Of a stretch of 64,000 nucleotides of DNA, positions 7,491 through 16,321 are shown piece by piece. Numbering within the stretch: the first letter of the stretch is position 1; the number at the start of each line of letters is the position of its first letter. The notes beneath the pieces are model-generated. The model had not been told where the DNA came from. It ran no database searches and worked only from the letters and a program-made list of their open reading frames with translations. This DNA is from Sandaracinus amylolyticus (GTDB lineage: Bacteria; Myxococcota_A; Polyangia; Polyangiales; Sandaracinaceae): the NCBI RefSeq assembly GCF_021631985.1, contig NZ_CP070225.1, positions 10,292,001-10,356,000 on the forward strand, read 5' to 3'. The position numbers and the translations under genes are program-made.

Positions 7491-9124
7491 CGTGCCTCCT
7501 CCTCGGTGGTGCGCACCGTGCGGAACGCCTCGCTCGTGACCAGCGCGAAGAGCAGCTCGCGGAACCGGAAGCCGCTCTCGGCGAAGCGCTCGGTGAGCTC
7601 CTCGATCGCGCGCCGCTCGCGCTCCTCCTCGAGCCGACCGATCGCGTGGCGGAAGAGCTGGCGGGTCACGCACGCGGGCACGCGGCCGTCGTGGCGCATC
7701 AGCTCGCCGAGCTCGCGCGCGCCTTCGAACGCGAGGGCGTCGAGATCCCCGCGGGCATCGATCGCGCGCCCCGCTTCGAGCGTGCGGTGCGCGCCGATCG
7801 CGTCGAAGTCCTCCATGCCGAGGCCGATCGGATCGATCTGCGCGTGACAGGTCGCGCACGCCGGGTTCTCGCGGTGCACCGCGAGGCGCTCGCGCAGCGT
7901 GCGCGGACGGCCGTCGTCGTCCTCGGCCTCGCCGAGATCGAGCTCGACGTCCTGCGGGGGATCCGCGACGAGCTGACAGAGCAGTCGCTCGCGCACGAAC
8001 TTGCCGCGCCGCGTGGGCGACGTGAGGTTCGGGTGCGCCTGCGCCGCGAGGAAGCCCGCGGTGGTGAGCAGGCCGGCGCGCACGCCCTCGGCGGGCAGCG
8101 TGACGCGCACGAAGCCTTCTTCGTCGGCGTCCTCGAGCGTGATCGGCAGCTCGTAGAGCGCGGCGAGCGGCGCGTCGACGAAGGTCACCGGCGAGTCGAA
8201 GATCGCGCGGAAGTCGCCGTCCTGCTCGAACACGACGTGCTCGACGAGGCGCTCGATCTCGCCGCGCATCGAGCGTCCGAGCGCGGGCGTGAACGAAGGG
8301 AAGAGCGTGGGATCGCGATCGAGCGCGTCGAGCGCGGAGAGGCCGAGGTACTCGCGGAAGAACGCGCGCACCGTCTCGCGCGCGCGCTCGTCGTCGAGGA
8401 GCCGGCGCGCCTCGTGGCGGAGGCCCTCGTGGGTGTCGAGCACGCCGCGCTCGGCGGCATCGAGCAGCGCGTCGTCGGGGATGCGACCCCAGAGCACGAA
8501 CGCGAGTCGGCTCGCGAGCTCGTGGCGGTGCAGCCGGCTCCATCCCGGGCGCGTGGGATCGGGCTCGCCGAGCTCGACGCGATAGACGAACGAGGGCGAC
8601 TGGAGCACCCCCGCGACCAGGCTCGCGAGGCCGCGCCAGGGATCGGTCTCGGCGCGCGCGAGCGTGGTCCAGCGCTCGAGCTCGTCGTGCTCGATCGGGC
8701 GCCGGAACGCGCGGCGGAGGAAGCGCGCCACGAACGCGCGCGCGCAGGGATCGTCGGCGCTCGCGGGGGTGCACCCGACGAGCGCGACGCGGCGCGCCTC
8801 GTCCGCGAAGACCGCGTCGGCCGCGACGTGGGCGGCTTCTTCGAGCTGCTGCGCGCCGCGGGCCGAGAGCGTGGTGCTCCCGGCGCCGATCGACGCGAAC
8901 AGGAACGGCGTGGTGTCGGCCTCGACCGCGCTCTCGGGCACGGGGCCGCCGAGCAGATCCTCGACCGAGCGGTGGTACTGGCGCGTGGTGAGCCGTGGGA
9001 GCACGGCGGGGCCGGGCTCGTAGCTCGCGGTGGTCGCGCGGCCCGGCGACGCCGGGTCGTCGAGCACGACTCCTTCGCATCCCACGAGCGCGAGCGCGAC
9101 GACGGCAGCTGGAAGGCGACGCAC
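7487..9124 (-). CDS. DUF1592/DUF1588-type protein with CxxCH motif, lipoprotein
   Basis: A 545-residue protein with the block order of the DUF1587-DUF1595-DUF1592-DUF1588-DUF1585 proteins: LTTRQYHRSVEDLLG at the N-terminus, ARAFVARFLRRAFRRPI, then FRRP-type helices and LASRLAFVLWGRIPDD, then TSPTRRGKFVRERLLCQ, then CATCHAQIDPIGLGMEDFD (Cys423, Cys426, His427). The CxxCH is a haem-c-type binding signature embedded in DUF1588; whether haem is attached is unknown. The start chosen is a GTG at 9124 giving (M)RRLPAAVVALALVGCEG, a lipoprotein signal, with AGGCGG upstream; longer forms would bury it. It is the first gene of the coupled pair with the Tat-exported DUF1552 protein and is divergent from a possible small gene. 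Confidence 0.86.
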   Translation of the reverse strand: MRRLPAAVVALALVGCEGVVLDDPASPGRATTASYEPGPAVLPRLTTRQYHRSVEDLLGGPVPESAVEADTTPFLFASIGAGSTTLSARGAQQLEEAAHVAADAVFADEARRVALVGCTPASADDPCARAFVARFLRRAFRRPIEHDELERWTTLARAETDPWRGLASLVAGVLQSPSFVYRVELGEPDPTRPGWSRLHRHELASRLAFVLWGRIPDDALLDAAERGVLDTHEGLRHEARRLLDDERARETVRAFFREYLGLSALDALDRDPTLFPSFTPALGRSMRGEIERLVEHVVFEQDGDFRAIFDSPVTFVDAPLAALYELPITLEDADEEGFVRVTLPAEGVRAGLLTTAGFLAAQAHPNLTSPTRRGKFVRERLLCQLVADPPQDVELDLGEAEDDDGRPRTLRERLAVHRENPACATCHAQIDPIGLGMEDFDAIGAHRTLEAGRAIDARGDLDALAFEGARELGELMRHDGRVPACVTRQLFRHAIGRLEEERERRAIEELTERFAESGFRFRELLFALVTSEAFRTVRTTEEEAR

Positions 9125-9315
9125 GCGAACCGCCTGCGCAACGTGTGTGCCGCCCGTGCAGCGCGCGAAATCACGGCGAAAACGAGGATCGCACCGCGCG
9201 ACGGCCCGGTCGCGCCGGAGCCTACGAGCCCGAGCAGCGGGGACGACGCTCCCCATGCCCCCGCGAAAACGTTGCGATCGACCCGTCGGCTCGTAGAGGA
9301 TTCCGCGACACGCGA

Positions 9316-9498
9316 ATGGTGGCGCGCCCGACTCCTACCCCGTTCGAGCGACCGACGTTGCCGGCCCCGGCGCGGCGCGACGACGACGCGACCCGTCCGG
9401 TGTCGATCGGACGAGCGACGCCGCCGCGGCGCGCGCCTGCGGTGCGGGAGATCGCGCCGCCGCGTGATCCTCGCGATCTGCGTCGCGAGCCGGAGTGA
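9316..9498 (+). CDS. possible small Pro/Arg-rich protein, 60 residues
   Basis: A short reading frame, ATG to TGA, encoding a Pro-, Arg- and Ala-rich peptide starting MVARPTPTPFERP. It has no hydrophobic segment and no recognisable domain. In its favour, it fills a gap otherwise without a gene, third positions are G/C-rich, and its stop abuts the stop of the next gene as TGATCA (9496-9501), the same arrangement seen at two confident convergent pairs in this window. Against it, there is no close ribosome site (AGAGGA is about 16 bases upstream) and open frames are common at this GC content. It would be intrinsically disordered if made. Confidence 0.35.
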   Translation: MVARPTPTPFERPTLPAPARRDDDATRPVSIGRATPPRRAPAVREIAPPRDPRDLRREPE

Positions 9499-10188
9499 TC
9501 AGCGCACGGTGCGCAGCAGCGCGTCGATGCCGACCACGCGCACCGTGAGCGCGCCCTGCGCGGTGCGGGTGACCATCCAGCCCCGCGGCGTGCGTCGCGC
9601 GTAGCCCGCGCCTTCGGCGATCACCCGCGCTTCGACGAACGCGGGCGGCACCGGCACCACGAACGACCCGCCGATCGCGAGCGCCCGCGGGACCTCGACC
9701 CGCGGTGCGCGCGTGACGACCGGCGCACCGATCGGCGAGCGTGCGATCGCCGCGCGCAGGTGCTCGACGATCGTCATCGCGTCCGCGCGCCCGTCGATGG
9801 TGCGCACGATCGCGACCACGTTCGCATCGCGCGCGACGACCAGACCCGCCGCGCCGTGCGCCACGTCGGCCCAGACGTCGGTGTCGCGCGTGACCAGGCC
9901 CCGCGTGCTCTCGAGCTCCACGCGCGCTCGCGCGAACGTGATCGCGTCGCGCTCGCTCTCGCGCACCTCGACGTCGAGCAGCGCGATCGCGCCGGGGGCA
10001 CCGACGCGCGCGATCTCGAGGCGCACCGGGCGATCGGCCTCCTCGTCGAGCTCGATCTCGCGCAGCTCGAGCCCGCCCTCCGCGAGCGTCGCGCGAAGCG
10101 CCTCCACCGAGACGCCGGTGCGCACCTGCGCCGACGCGCTCGTCGCGAGCGCGAGCACCAGCAGCACCGAGAGCAGCAGCGTCCTCAT
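9499..10188 (-). CDS. secreted beta-rich protein of unknown function
   Basis: A 229-residue protein with a clear cleavable signal (MRTLLLSVLLVLALATSASAQ, split AQ near residue 21). The mature part is Val/Arg/Glu-rich and beta-strand-like throughout, with no Cys, and has no recognised catalytic motif. Its ATG overlaps the TGA of the transglutaminase-like gene (ATGA), with GAGG upstream. The two are therefore translated together and probably act on the same periplasmic or surface process. A segment AIVRTIDGRADAMTIVEHLR recalls small DUF-type domains that sense or bind a partner, but no family can be named. Confidence 0.78.
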   Translation of the reverse strand: MRTLLLSVLLVLALATSASAQVRTGVSVEALRATLAEGGLELREIELDEEADRPVRLEIARVGAPGAIALLDVEVRESERDAITFARARVELESTRGLVTRDTDVWADVAHGAAGLVVARDANVVAIVRTIDGRADAMTIVEHLRAAIARSPIGAPVVTRAPRVEVPRALAIGGSFVVPVPPAFVEARVIAEGAGYARRTPRGWMVTRTAQGALTVRVVGIDALLRTVR

Positions 10189-11846
10189 CGGATCCTCACT
10201 CGCTCGTCGTGGTCGGTGCGGATGCGCTCGGCCTCGGACGAGAGCGCCGCGAGGTACACGTCGGGCTCGAGGCCCTGCACCAGGAGCTGCGCGTGGGGCG
10301 GCGATGCGGGCGCGCCGTCGCCGTCGACCGCGAGCGTGGCGTCCCAGGTGCGACCATCGCGCGAGCCGACGATCGCGTGGTAGCGGAAGCCTCCGCGGCC
10401 CGAGTCGAACGGCGTCTCGTCGAACGCGCTGCCGCCGATCGCGCGGATGTAGTTGAGGTCGAAGCCGACCTGGGCGCCCGCGACGTTGGTGAGGATGTGA
10501 TAGCGGAGATCGATGCCGACCATGTTCGCGTAGGCGGTCAGGATCGACGCGGCGTCGCTGCAGTTGATGGTCGTGCCCGAGGCGCGCTCCTCGAAGCGCT
10601 GCATCGAGAACGTCGCGCCGGTGAAGCCGCTCGCGTAGTCGGTGTAGAACGACGCGCCGCGCGCGGTGTCGTAGTGCAGGCCCATCGTCGTGTAGATGCC
10701 CTCGACGATCGCGGCCGCGACCTCGCGCTCGCCGGCGCTCGCGCCGTCCACCCACGTCGCGACGCGATCGACGACGTCGACCCACGCGCGGTAGGGAACA
10801 CGATCGAGATCGAACACCGGCTCCGCGACGAGCCCGTAGAGCCGCAACGCGGGCGTGACCGCGCCGGGGATCGGCTGCCACGCGCCGTCGCCGCGGCGGG
10901 CCTCGAACGTGAAGCGCCACGCGACGTCGTAGCGGCCCACCGCGGGCACCGGCGAGGCCGTGGTGCGCGCGAAGATCTCGGCGCCCTCGGCGAAACGATC
11001 CTCGCCGTCGATCGCGAGGCCCTCGGGTGCGACGACGCGGATCTCGAGGGCCTGGGGCGCGCCCTCGATCGCACCCGCCACGACCGACGTCAGGCGCACC
11101 CGCGCGGTGATCTCCGCGCCCGCGATCCACGCGGTGGGAAGGCTGTACGTGTCGTGCTCCACGCCGTCGTCGGCGCGCTCGTCGAGCGGCGGAGAGAGCA
11201 CGTCGTCCCACGGCGCCGGCAGCGCGCGCGGCGTGCGATCGGCGAGCTCGAGCGCGACCGTGCTCGCGTCCTCGCTCGCATCGCGCGCGAGCTGCCAGGG
11301 CAACATCGCGGTGCCGATCTCGTACCAGCCGTCGCGCAGACCGCCGGTCGCGCGATAGAGCAGCGGCACCCGCGACGCGCCCTCGAGCTGCACGCGATCG
11401 ATGCCGAGCCGCACCACCTCGAGCGCGCTCTCCGCGCGCGCGCGCTCCGAGCCGTCGCCGCGGATCAGCCGCGCGGTCGCGACGATCGCGCCCGGCGCGA
11501 CGAGCTCGCCCGCATCGTCGCGTCCGTCCCACCGCGCTTCGCACCCTTCGAGGCGCCGCACCGTCGTGCCTTCGCGCGCCAGCTCGATCTCGCAGCGATC
11601 GCTCGGGCCGAGCCCGCTCGCTTCGAAGGTGATCGGCCAGCCGTCGAAGCCCTCGAGCAGCGGATCGGCGGCGACGAGCTGATCCTCCGCGGGCCGCAGC
11701 GACGCGCGGAGCGTGGGCGCCGGCCGGCTCGCGACCGGCGGATCGTGGGTGTAGGTCGGGACGGATGGCTCTCCGGAGCAGCCTCCGATCGCCACCATCG
11801 CGGCGAGCGTGACGAGCGAGCGCGAGATCGTTCCCCGTCCGAGCAT
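10185..11846 (-). CDS. lipoprotein with transglutaminase-like catalytic domain
   Basis: A 553-residue lipoprotein. The signal SLVTLAAMVAIGGC ends in a good lipobox (IGGC). Residues 40-400 hold Ig-like beta domains, including FDGWPITFEASGLGPSD and a FlgD-type segment WDGRDDAGELVAPGA. The transglutaminase-like core has a Cys429 helix (TINCSDAASILTAYANMVG), His490 in FRYHAIV and Asp502 in TWDATL, the Cys-His-Asp order of the family. Such domains crosslink or cleave peptides; in bacteria most are thought to be proteases or peptidoglycan-linked enzymes. Only the triad order is visible here and activity is not shown. It is coupled to the secreted protein downstream and divergent from the first RND efflux operon across 144 bases. 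Confidence 0.83.
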   Translation of the reverse strand: MLGRGTISRSLVTLAAMVAIGGCSGEPSVPTYTHDPPVASRPAPTLRASLRPAEDQLVAADPLLEGFDGWPITFEASGLGPSDRCEIELAREGTTVRRLEGCEARWDGRDDAGELVAPGAIVATARLIRGDGSERARAESALEVVRLGIDRVQLEGASRVPLLYRATGGLRDGWYEIGTAMLPWQLARDASEDASTVALELADRTPRALPAPWDDVLSPPLDERADDGVEHDTYSLPTAWIAGAEITARVRLTSVVAGAIEGAPQALEIRVVAPEGLAIDGEDRFAEGAEIFARTTASPVPAVGRYDVAWRFTFEARRGDGAWQPIPGAVTPALRLYGLVAEPVFDLDRVPYRAWVDVVDRVATWVDGASAGEREVAAAIVEGIYTTMGLHYDTARGASFYTDYASGFTGATFSMQRFEERASGTTINCSDAASILTAYANMVGIDLRYHILTNVAGAQVGFDLNYIRAIGGSAFDETPFDSGRGGFRYHAIVGSRDGRTWDATLAVDGDGAPASPPHAQLLVQGLEPDVYLAALSSEAERIRTDHDERVRIR

Positions 11847-11990
11847 GCGCGAGCCCCCGGCGATCGAGCGTAGCCGACGTGTAAAGAGCTCGCCGCCGCC
11901 CTGCCTACATCGCGATCGAAAGATCGGGTGATCACGCATCGCCGCGCGACCATCGCGGTCCCTCTCGCGCGCCTTAGAAGCCAGCGCGCG

Positions 11991-14900
11991 ATGTGGATCG
12001 TTCGACTCGCCCTCCGCCGGCCACACACCTTCGCGGTGCTGGCGCTCCTGATCGTCGTCGCCGGCGTCGAGACGATCCGGCGTACGCCGACCGACATCTT
12101 CCCGAGCGTCGATCTGCCGGTCGTGAGCGTCGTGTGGGTCTACTCCGGCCTGCCGGTGCCCGAGATGCAGCAGCAGATCACGCGCTCCGCGGAGTACGCG
12201 ATCGCCGGCAACGTCGCGGACATCCGCACCATCGAGAGCCAGACGCTCGACGGCGCGTCGGTCATCAAGATCTACTTCCACGAGGGCACCGACGTCGCCG
12301 CGGCGACCGCGCAGGTCACCGCGATCATGCAGACGATCGTGCGGCTCATGCCACCCGGCACCCAGCCGCCGATCATCGTGCGCTACGACGCGTCGAGCGT
12401 GCCGGTGCTCCAGCTCGGCTTCTCGAGCGACACGCTCTCCGAGGCCGAGATCTTCGACTTCGTGAACCGCACCGCGCGCCAGCAGCTCGGATCGATCCGC
12501 GGCTCGCGTTATCCGGTGCCTGCGGGCGGCGCGCCGCGCCAGGTCGTGGTCGATCTCGATCCCGACGCCCTGCGCGCGCGGGGCATCTCGCCCGGCGACG
12601 TCACCCAAGCGGTCGGTCTGCAGAACCTCACGCTGCCCACCGGCACCGCGAAGATGGGCGAGCTCGAGCTGCGCGTGAGCCTCAACAGCAGCGCGACCTC
12701 GATCGAAGCGCTCAACGACGTGCCGATCGCGCGGCGCGACGGGCGCACCATCTTCGTGCGCGACGTCGCGTTCGTGCACGACGGCTACGCGACCCAGACC
12801 AACGTGGCGCGCCGCGAGGGCAGCCGCGCGATCGTGCTCTCGGTCCTGAAGAACGGCGACGCATCGACCACCGACATCGTCGCGCAGGTGCGCGACATGA
12901 TCCCGCGGCTGCAGGCGGTCGCGCCCGAGGGGCTCGAGATCGACGTCGTCTCGGACCAGTCGGGCTTCGTCACCGAGGCGGTGCACGGGCTCGTGGTGGA
13001 GGGCGCGATCGCGGCGTCGCTCACCGCGCTGCTCATCCTCGTGTTCCTCGGGAGCTGGCGCAGCACGATCATCATCGCGACGTCGATCCCGCTCTCGGTG
13101 CTCGTCGCCGCGCTCGCGATGCGCGCGATGGGCCACACCATCAACGTGATGACGCTCGGCGGGCTCGCGCTCGCCATCGGCATCCTGGTCGACGACGCGA
13201 CGGTCGAGATCGAGAACGTCCACCGCCACCGCGCGATGGGCAAGACGCTCACCCGCGCGATCCTCGACGGCGCGCAGGAGATCGCGACGCCCGCGTTCGT
13301 CGCGTCGCTCTCGATCGCGATCGTGTTCGTCTCGCTGGTGTTCCTCGAGGGACCGCCGCGCTTCTTGTTCCTCCCGCTCGGGCTCGCGGTCGGGCTCTCG
13401 GTGATGGCGTCGTACTTCCTCTCGCGCACCGTCGTGCCGACGATGATGCGCGCGATGCTGCGCGACGAGGCGCCGCACGGGCACGGCACCTCGCCGCTCG
13501 CGCGCATCAACGGCGTCGTGGAGCGCGCGTTCGAGCGCATGCGCACGCGCTACGGGCGCACGCTCGCGGCGCTGCTCGCGCGTCCGGCGCTCACGATCGG
13601 CGGGTTCGTGATCGTCGTCGCCGGCGCGATCGCGCTGGTGCCGCACCTCGGACGCGACTTCTTCCCCACCGTCGATCAGGGCCGCATCCGCCTCCACGTG
13701 CGCGCGCCCGCGGGCACGCGCATCGAGGAGACCGAGCGCATCTTCGCGTCGGTCGAGTCGATCGTGCGCGAGGTGGTCCCGGCCCACGATCGCGAGCGGA
13801 TCCTCGACGTCATCGGGCTGCCCGCGCCCTACACGATGGCGATCACCGACACGACGAGCACCAGCACGTCGGAGGGCGAGATCCTGATCGACCTCGCGCA
13901 CGACCGCGCGCGCAGCACCGACGACTACCGGCGCGCGATCCGCGAGGAGGTCCATCGGCGCATGCCCGACGTGACCGTCTACTTCGAGGCGGCCGACATC
14001 ATGACGCAGATCCTGAGCTTCGGGATCCCGGCGCCGATCGACGTGCAGGTCGCGAGCCTCAACCGCGATCAGGCGCTCGCCGCGGCGCGCGCGATCCGCG
14101 CCGAGCTGAGCGAGGTGCCGGGGCTCGTCGACGTGCGGCTGCAGCAGGTGATCGACGCGCCGCGCCTGCACCTCGAGGTCGATCGTGCGCGCGCGATGGA
14201 GGTCGGGCTCACCCAGCGCGACGTCGCGTCGAGCGTGCTGCTCGCGGTGGGCACGAGCGGCGTGACGAACCCGAACTACTGGACCGATCCCCGCACCGGC
14301 AACGCGTACCCCGTGGTGGTGCGCATCCCCGAGCGGCTCACGTCGTCGGCCGACGATCTCTCGACGTTGGGCCTCGCGACCGAGGCGGGCCCGCAGCTGG
14401 TCGGCGATCTCGCCGAGCTCTCGCGACGCACCGCGCCGGTGGTCGCGAGCCAGGTCGACGTGCAGCCCACGTTCAACGTGCGCGCGAGCCTGCAGGACGC
14501 GGATCTCGCGAGCGTCACCGAGCGCATCGACACGATCCTCGCGCGTCACCGCGCCGACCTCCCGCCGAGCGTGACGATCGCGCTGCGCGGTCAGCCTGCG
14601 AGCATGGAGTCGGCGTTCCACGGGCTCGGCCTCGGACTGCTCTGCGCGGCGCTGATCGTCTACGCGCTCATGGTCGTGAACTTCGGCTCGTGGGTCGATC
14701 CCGCGATCGTGCTCGTCGCGGTGCTCGGCTCGGGCGTGGGCATCGTCGCGTCGCTCTGGGTCACGCAGACGACGCTCAACGTGCCGTCGATGATGGGCGC
14801 GATCACCAGCATCGGGATCGCGACCTCGAACGCGACGCTGCTCGTGACCTTCGCGAACGAGTCGCGCGCTCACGCCGCGAGCTCGATCGACGCCGCGCTC

Positions 14901-15167
14901 GAAGCAGGGCGCACGCGCCTGCGCCCGATCGTGATGACCGCGCTCGCGATGTTCCTCGGCATGCTCCCGATGTCGCTGGGGCTCGGCGAGGGCAGCGAGA
15001 TGAACGCGACGCTCGCGCGCGCCGCGCTCGGCGGCCTCGCGGGCTCGACCCTCACCACCTTGCTGATCGTGCCGGTCGTCTACTCGGTCGTGCGACGCCG
15101 CGCGCCCGTGCACGAGCACGACCCCGATCTCGACGGACCCCTTCCCGCGCTGCGCACGGAGAGCTGA
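11991..15167 (+). CDS. RND efflux permease, HAE1/AcrB type (system 1)
   Basis: A 1,058-residue inner-membrane pump, full length for the AcrB-type RND family. It begins MWIVRLALRRPHTFAVLALL (helix 1) followed by the periplasmic porter domain (TPTDIFPSVDLPVV, GLPVPEMQQQITRSAEYAI). The proton-relay helix 4 has the acidic pair Asp401-Asp402 in GILVDDATVEIENV. The second half repeats the pattern, ending with helices at LTTLLIVPVVYSVV. It exports compounds out of the cell using the proton gradient with an adaptor and a TolC-type channel, both encoded directly downstream. Substrates are unknown. Motifs such as GRDFFPTVDQGRIRL are usual for the family. The ATG at 11991 was chosen because it opens directly on the first helix; the ribosome site is weak. 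Confidence 0.93.
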   Translation: MWIVRLALRRPHTFAVLALLIVVAGVETIRRTPTDIFPSVDLPVVSVVWVYSGLPVPEMQQQITRSAEYAIAGNVADIRTIESQTLDGASVIKIYFHEGTDVAAATAQVTAIMQTIVRLMPPGTQPPIIVRYDASSVPVLQLGFSSDTLSEAEIFDFVNRTARQQLGSIRGSRYPVPAGGAPRQVVVDLDPDALRARGISPGDVTQAVGLQNLTLPTGTAKMGELELRVSLNSSATSIEALNDVPIARRDGRTIFVRDVAFVHDGYATQTNVARREGSRAIVLSVLKNGDASTTDIVAQVRDMIPRLQAVAPEGLEIDVVSDQSGFVTEAVHGLVVEGAIAASLTALLILVFLGSWRSTIIIATSIPLSVLVAALAMRAMGHTINVMTLGGLALAIGILVDDATVEIENVHRHRAMGKTLTRAILDGAQEIATPAFVASLSIAIVFVSLVFLEGPPRFLFLPLGLAVGLSVMASYFLSRTVVPTMMRAMLRDEAPHGHGTSPLARINGVVERAFERMRTRYGRTLAALLARPALTIGGFVIVVAGAIALVPHLGRDFFPTVDQGRIRLHVRAPAGTRIEETERIFASVESIVREVVPAHDRERILDVIGLPAPYTMAITDTTSTSTSEGEILIDLAHDRARSTDDYRRAIREEVHRRMPDVTVYFEAADIMTQILSFGIPAPIDVQVASLNRDQALAAARAIRAELSEVPGLVDVRLQQVIDAPRLHLEVDRARAMEVGLTQRDVASSVLLAVGTSGVTNPNYWTDPRTGNAYPVVVRIPERLTSSADDLSTLGLATEAGPQLVGDLAELSRRTAPVVASQVDVQPTFNVRASLQDADLASVTERIDTILARHRADLPPSVTIALRGQPASMESAFHGLGLGLLCAALIVYALMVVNFGSWVDPAIVLVAVLGSGVGIVASLWVTQTTLNVPSMMGAITSIGIATSNATLLVTFANESRAHAASSIDAALEAGRTRLRPIVMTALAMFLGMLPMSLGLGEGSEMNATLARAALGGLAGSTLTTLLIVPVVYSVVRRRAPVHEHDPDLDGPLPALRTES

Positions 15168-15172
15168 CGAAC

Positions 15173-16321
15173 ATGGACGGAGAGCTGCGGACCGAGGCCC
15201 CGACGTCGCCGGTGGGGCGCGTGCTGGGCGTGCTGGCCGCGATCGCGGTGATCGCGGGCGGCGGCGTGCTCGGGTGGATCCCGCGCGCCGAGCGGGCGGC
15301 GCGCCTCGCGGCGCAGGAGGCGGAGCGCGCCGCGCCGCCGCGCGTGCTGATCGACGCGGTGCAGGCCGCGCCGCCCCAGCTCGCGATCACGCTGCCCGCG
15401 ACGAGCGACCCCGCCGAGACGATCGCGGTGATCGCGCGCGCCGACGGATTCGTGCGCGCGCTGCACGCCGATCTCGGCGATCACGTGCGCGCGGGACAGC
15501 TGCTCGCGGAGCTCGGCGCGCCCGAGCGCGACGAGGAGATCCGCGCCGCGAGCGCGCGCCTCGGCGAGGCCGAGCAGCGCCTCGCGCTCACCCGCGCGTC
15601 GACCGAGCGCACCACGACGCTCACCACGCAGGGCGTGGTGACGGGACAGGAGAGCGACGACGCGCAGCTCTCGCTGAGCACCGCGAGCGCCTCGCTCGAC
15701 TCCTCGCGCGCCGAGCTGCGGCGGCTCCAGGCGCTGCGCGGATACCAGCGCATCGTCGCGCCCTTCGACGGGATCGTGACCGCGCGTGCGATCGATCGCG
15801 GCGCGCTCGCCGCGGCGAACGCGACGGTGCTCTTCGAGATCGCGCGGCCCGAGGTCGAGGTGGTGGTCGACGTCCCGCAGGAGCACGCGCCCGCGGTGTC
15901 GATCGGGCTCGAGGCGGAGATCCTCGAGGGCGAGCGCGTGGTCGCGACGGGACGCGTCGCGCGCACCGCGTCGCGGCTCGATCCCGCGACCCGCACGATG
16001 CGCATCGAGATCGAGGTCCCGACCTCGCCGGGCCTGCTCGCGGGCATGTACCTCCGAGCGCGCCTCAGCGTGCCGCGGGTGCACGAGGCCGCGCTCCTGC
16101 CTGCGCGCGCGCTGGTGACGACCAACGAGGGCCCCTCGGCGTGGGTCGTCGACGCCGAGGATCACGCGCACCTGCAGCGCCTCCAGATCGCGCGGGATCG
16201 CGGGCGTGATCTCGAGATCGCGAGCGGGGTCCGCGCCGGCGATCGTGTCGTGCTCTCCGCGCCCGACGGGCTCGTCGACGGAGCGATCGTCACGCCGGTC
16301 GAGCGTGGAGCGCCGCGATGA
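15173..16321 (+). CDS. RND periplasmic adaptor, MFP/HlyD type (system 1)
   Basis: A 382-residue membrane-fusion protein. A single N-terminal helix (VGRVLGVLAAIAVIAGGGVLGW) anchors it in the inner membrane. The lipoyl/barrel-sandwich half-motifs are GFVRALHADLGDHVRAGQLLAEL and FDGIVTARAIDRGALA, separated by a coiled-coil hairpin of about 100 residues rich in Ala, Glu and Arg (residues 120-190). Beta-barrel and membrane-proximal parts follow (SRLDPATRTMRIEIEV, ALVTTNEG). It bridges the permease and the outer-membrane channel. The gene starts five bases after the permease stop, and its own stop overlaps the start of the TolC gene (ATGA), so the three are one operon. Confidence 0.93.
   Translation: MDGELRTEAPTSPVGRVLGVLAAIAVIAGGGVLGWIPRAERAARLAAQEAERAAPPRVLIDAVQAAPPQLAITLPATSDPAETIAVIARADGFVRALHADLGDHVRAGQLLAELGAPERDEEIRAASARLGEAEQRLALTRASTERTTTLTTQGVVTGQESDDAQLSLSTASASLDSSRAELRRLQALRGYQRIVAPFDGIVTARAIDRGALAAANATVLFEIARPEVEVVVDVPQEHAPAVSIGLEAEILEGERVVATGRVARTASRLDPATRTMRIEIEVPTSPGLLAGMYLRARLSVPRVHEAALLPARALVTTNEGPSAWVVDAEDHAHLQRLQIARDRGRDLEIASGVRAGDRVVLSAPDGLVDGAIVTPVERGAPR

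Noticed and set aside
11913-11926. Small hairpin CGATC-GAAA-GATCG ahead of RND system 1
   Set aside because: A five-base stem is expected often by chance at this base composition, and nothing else supports a regulatory role.
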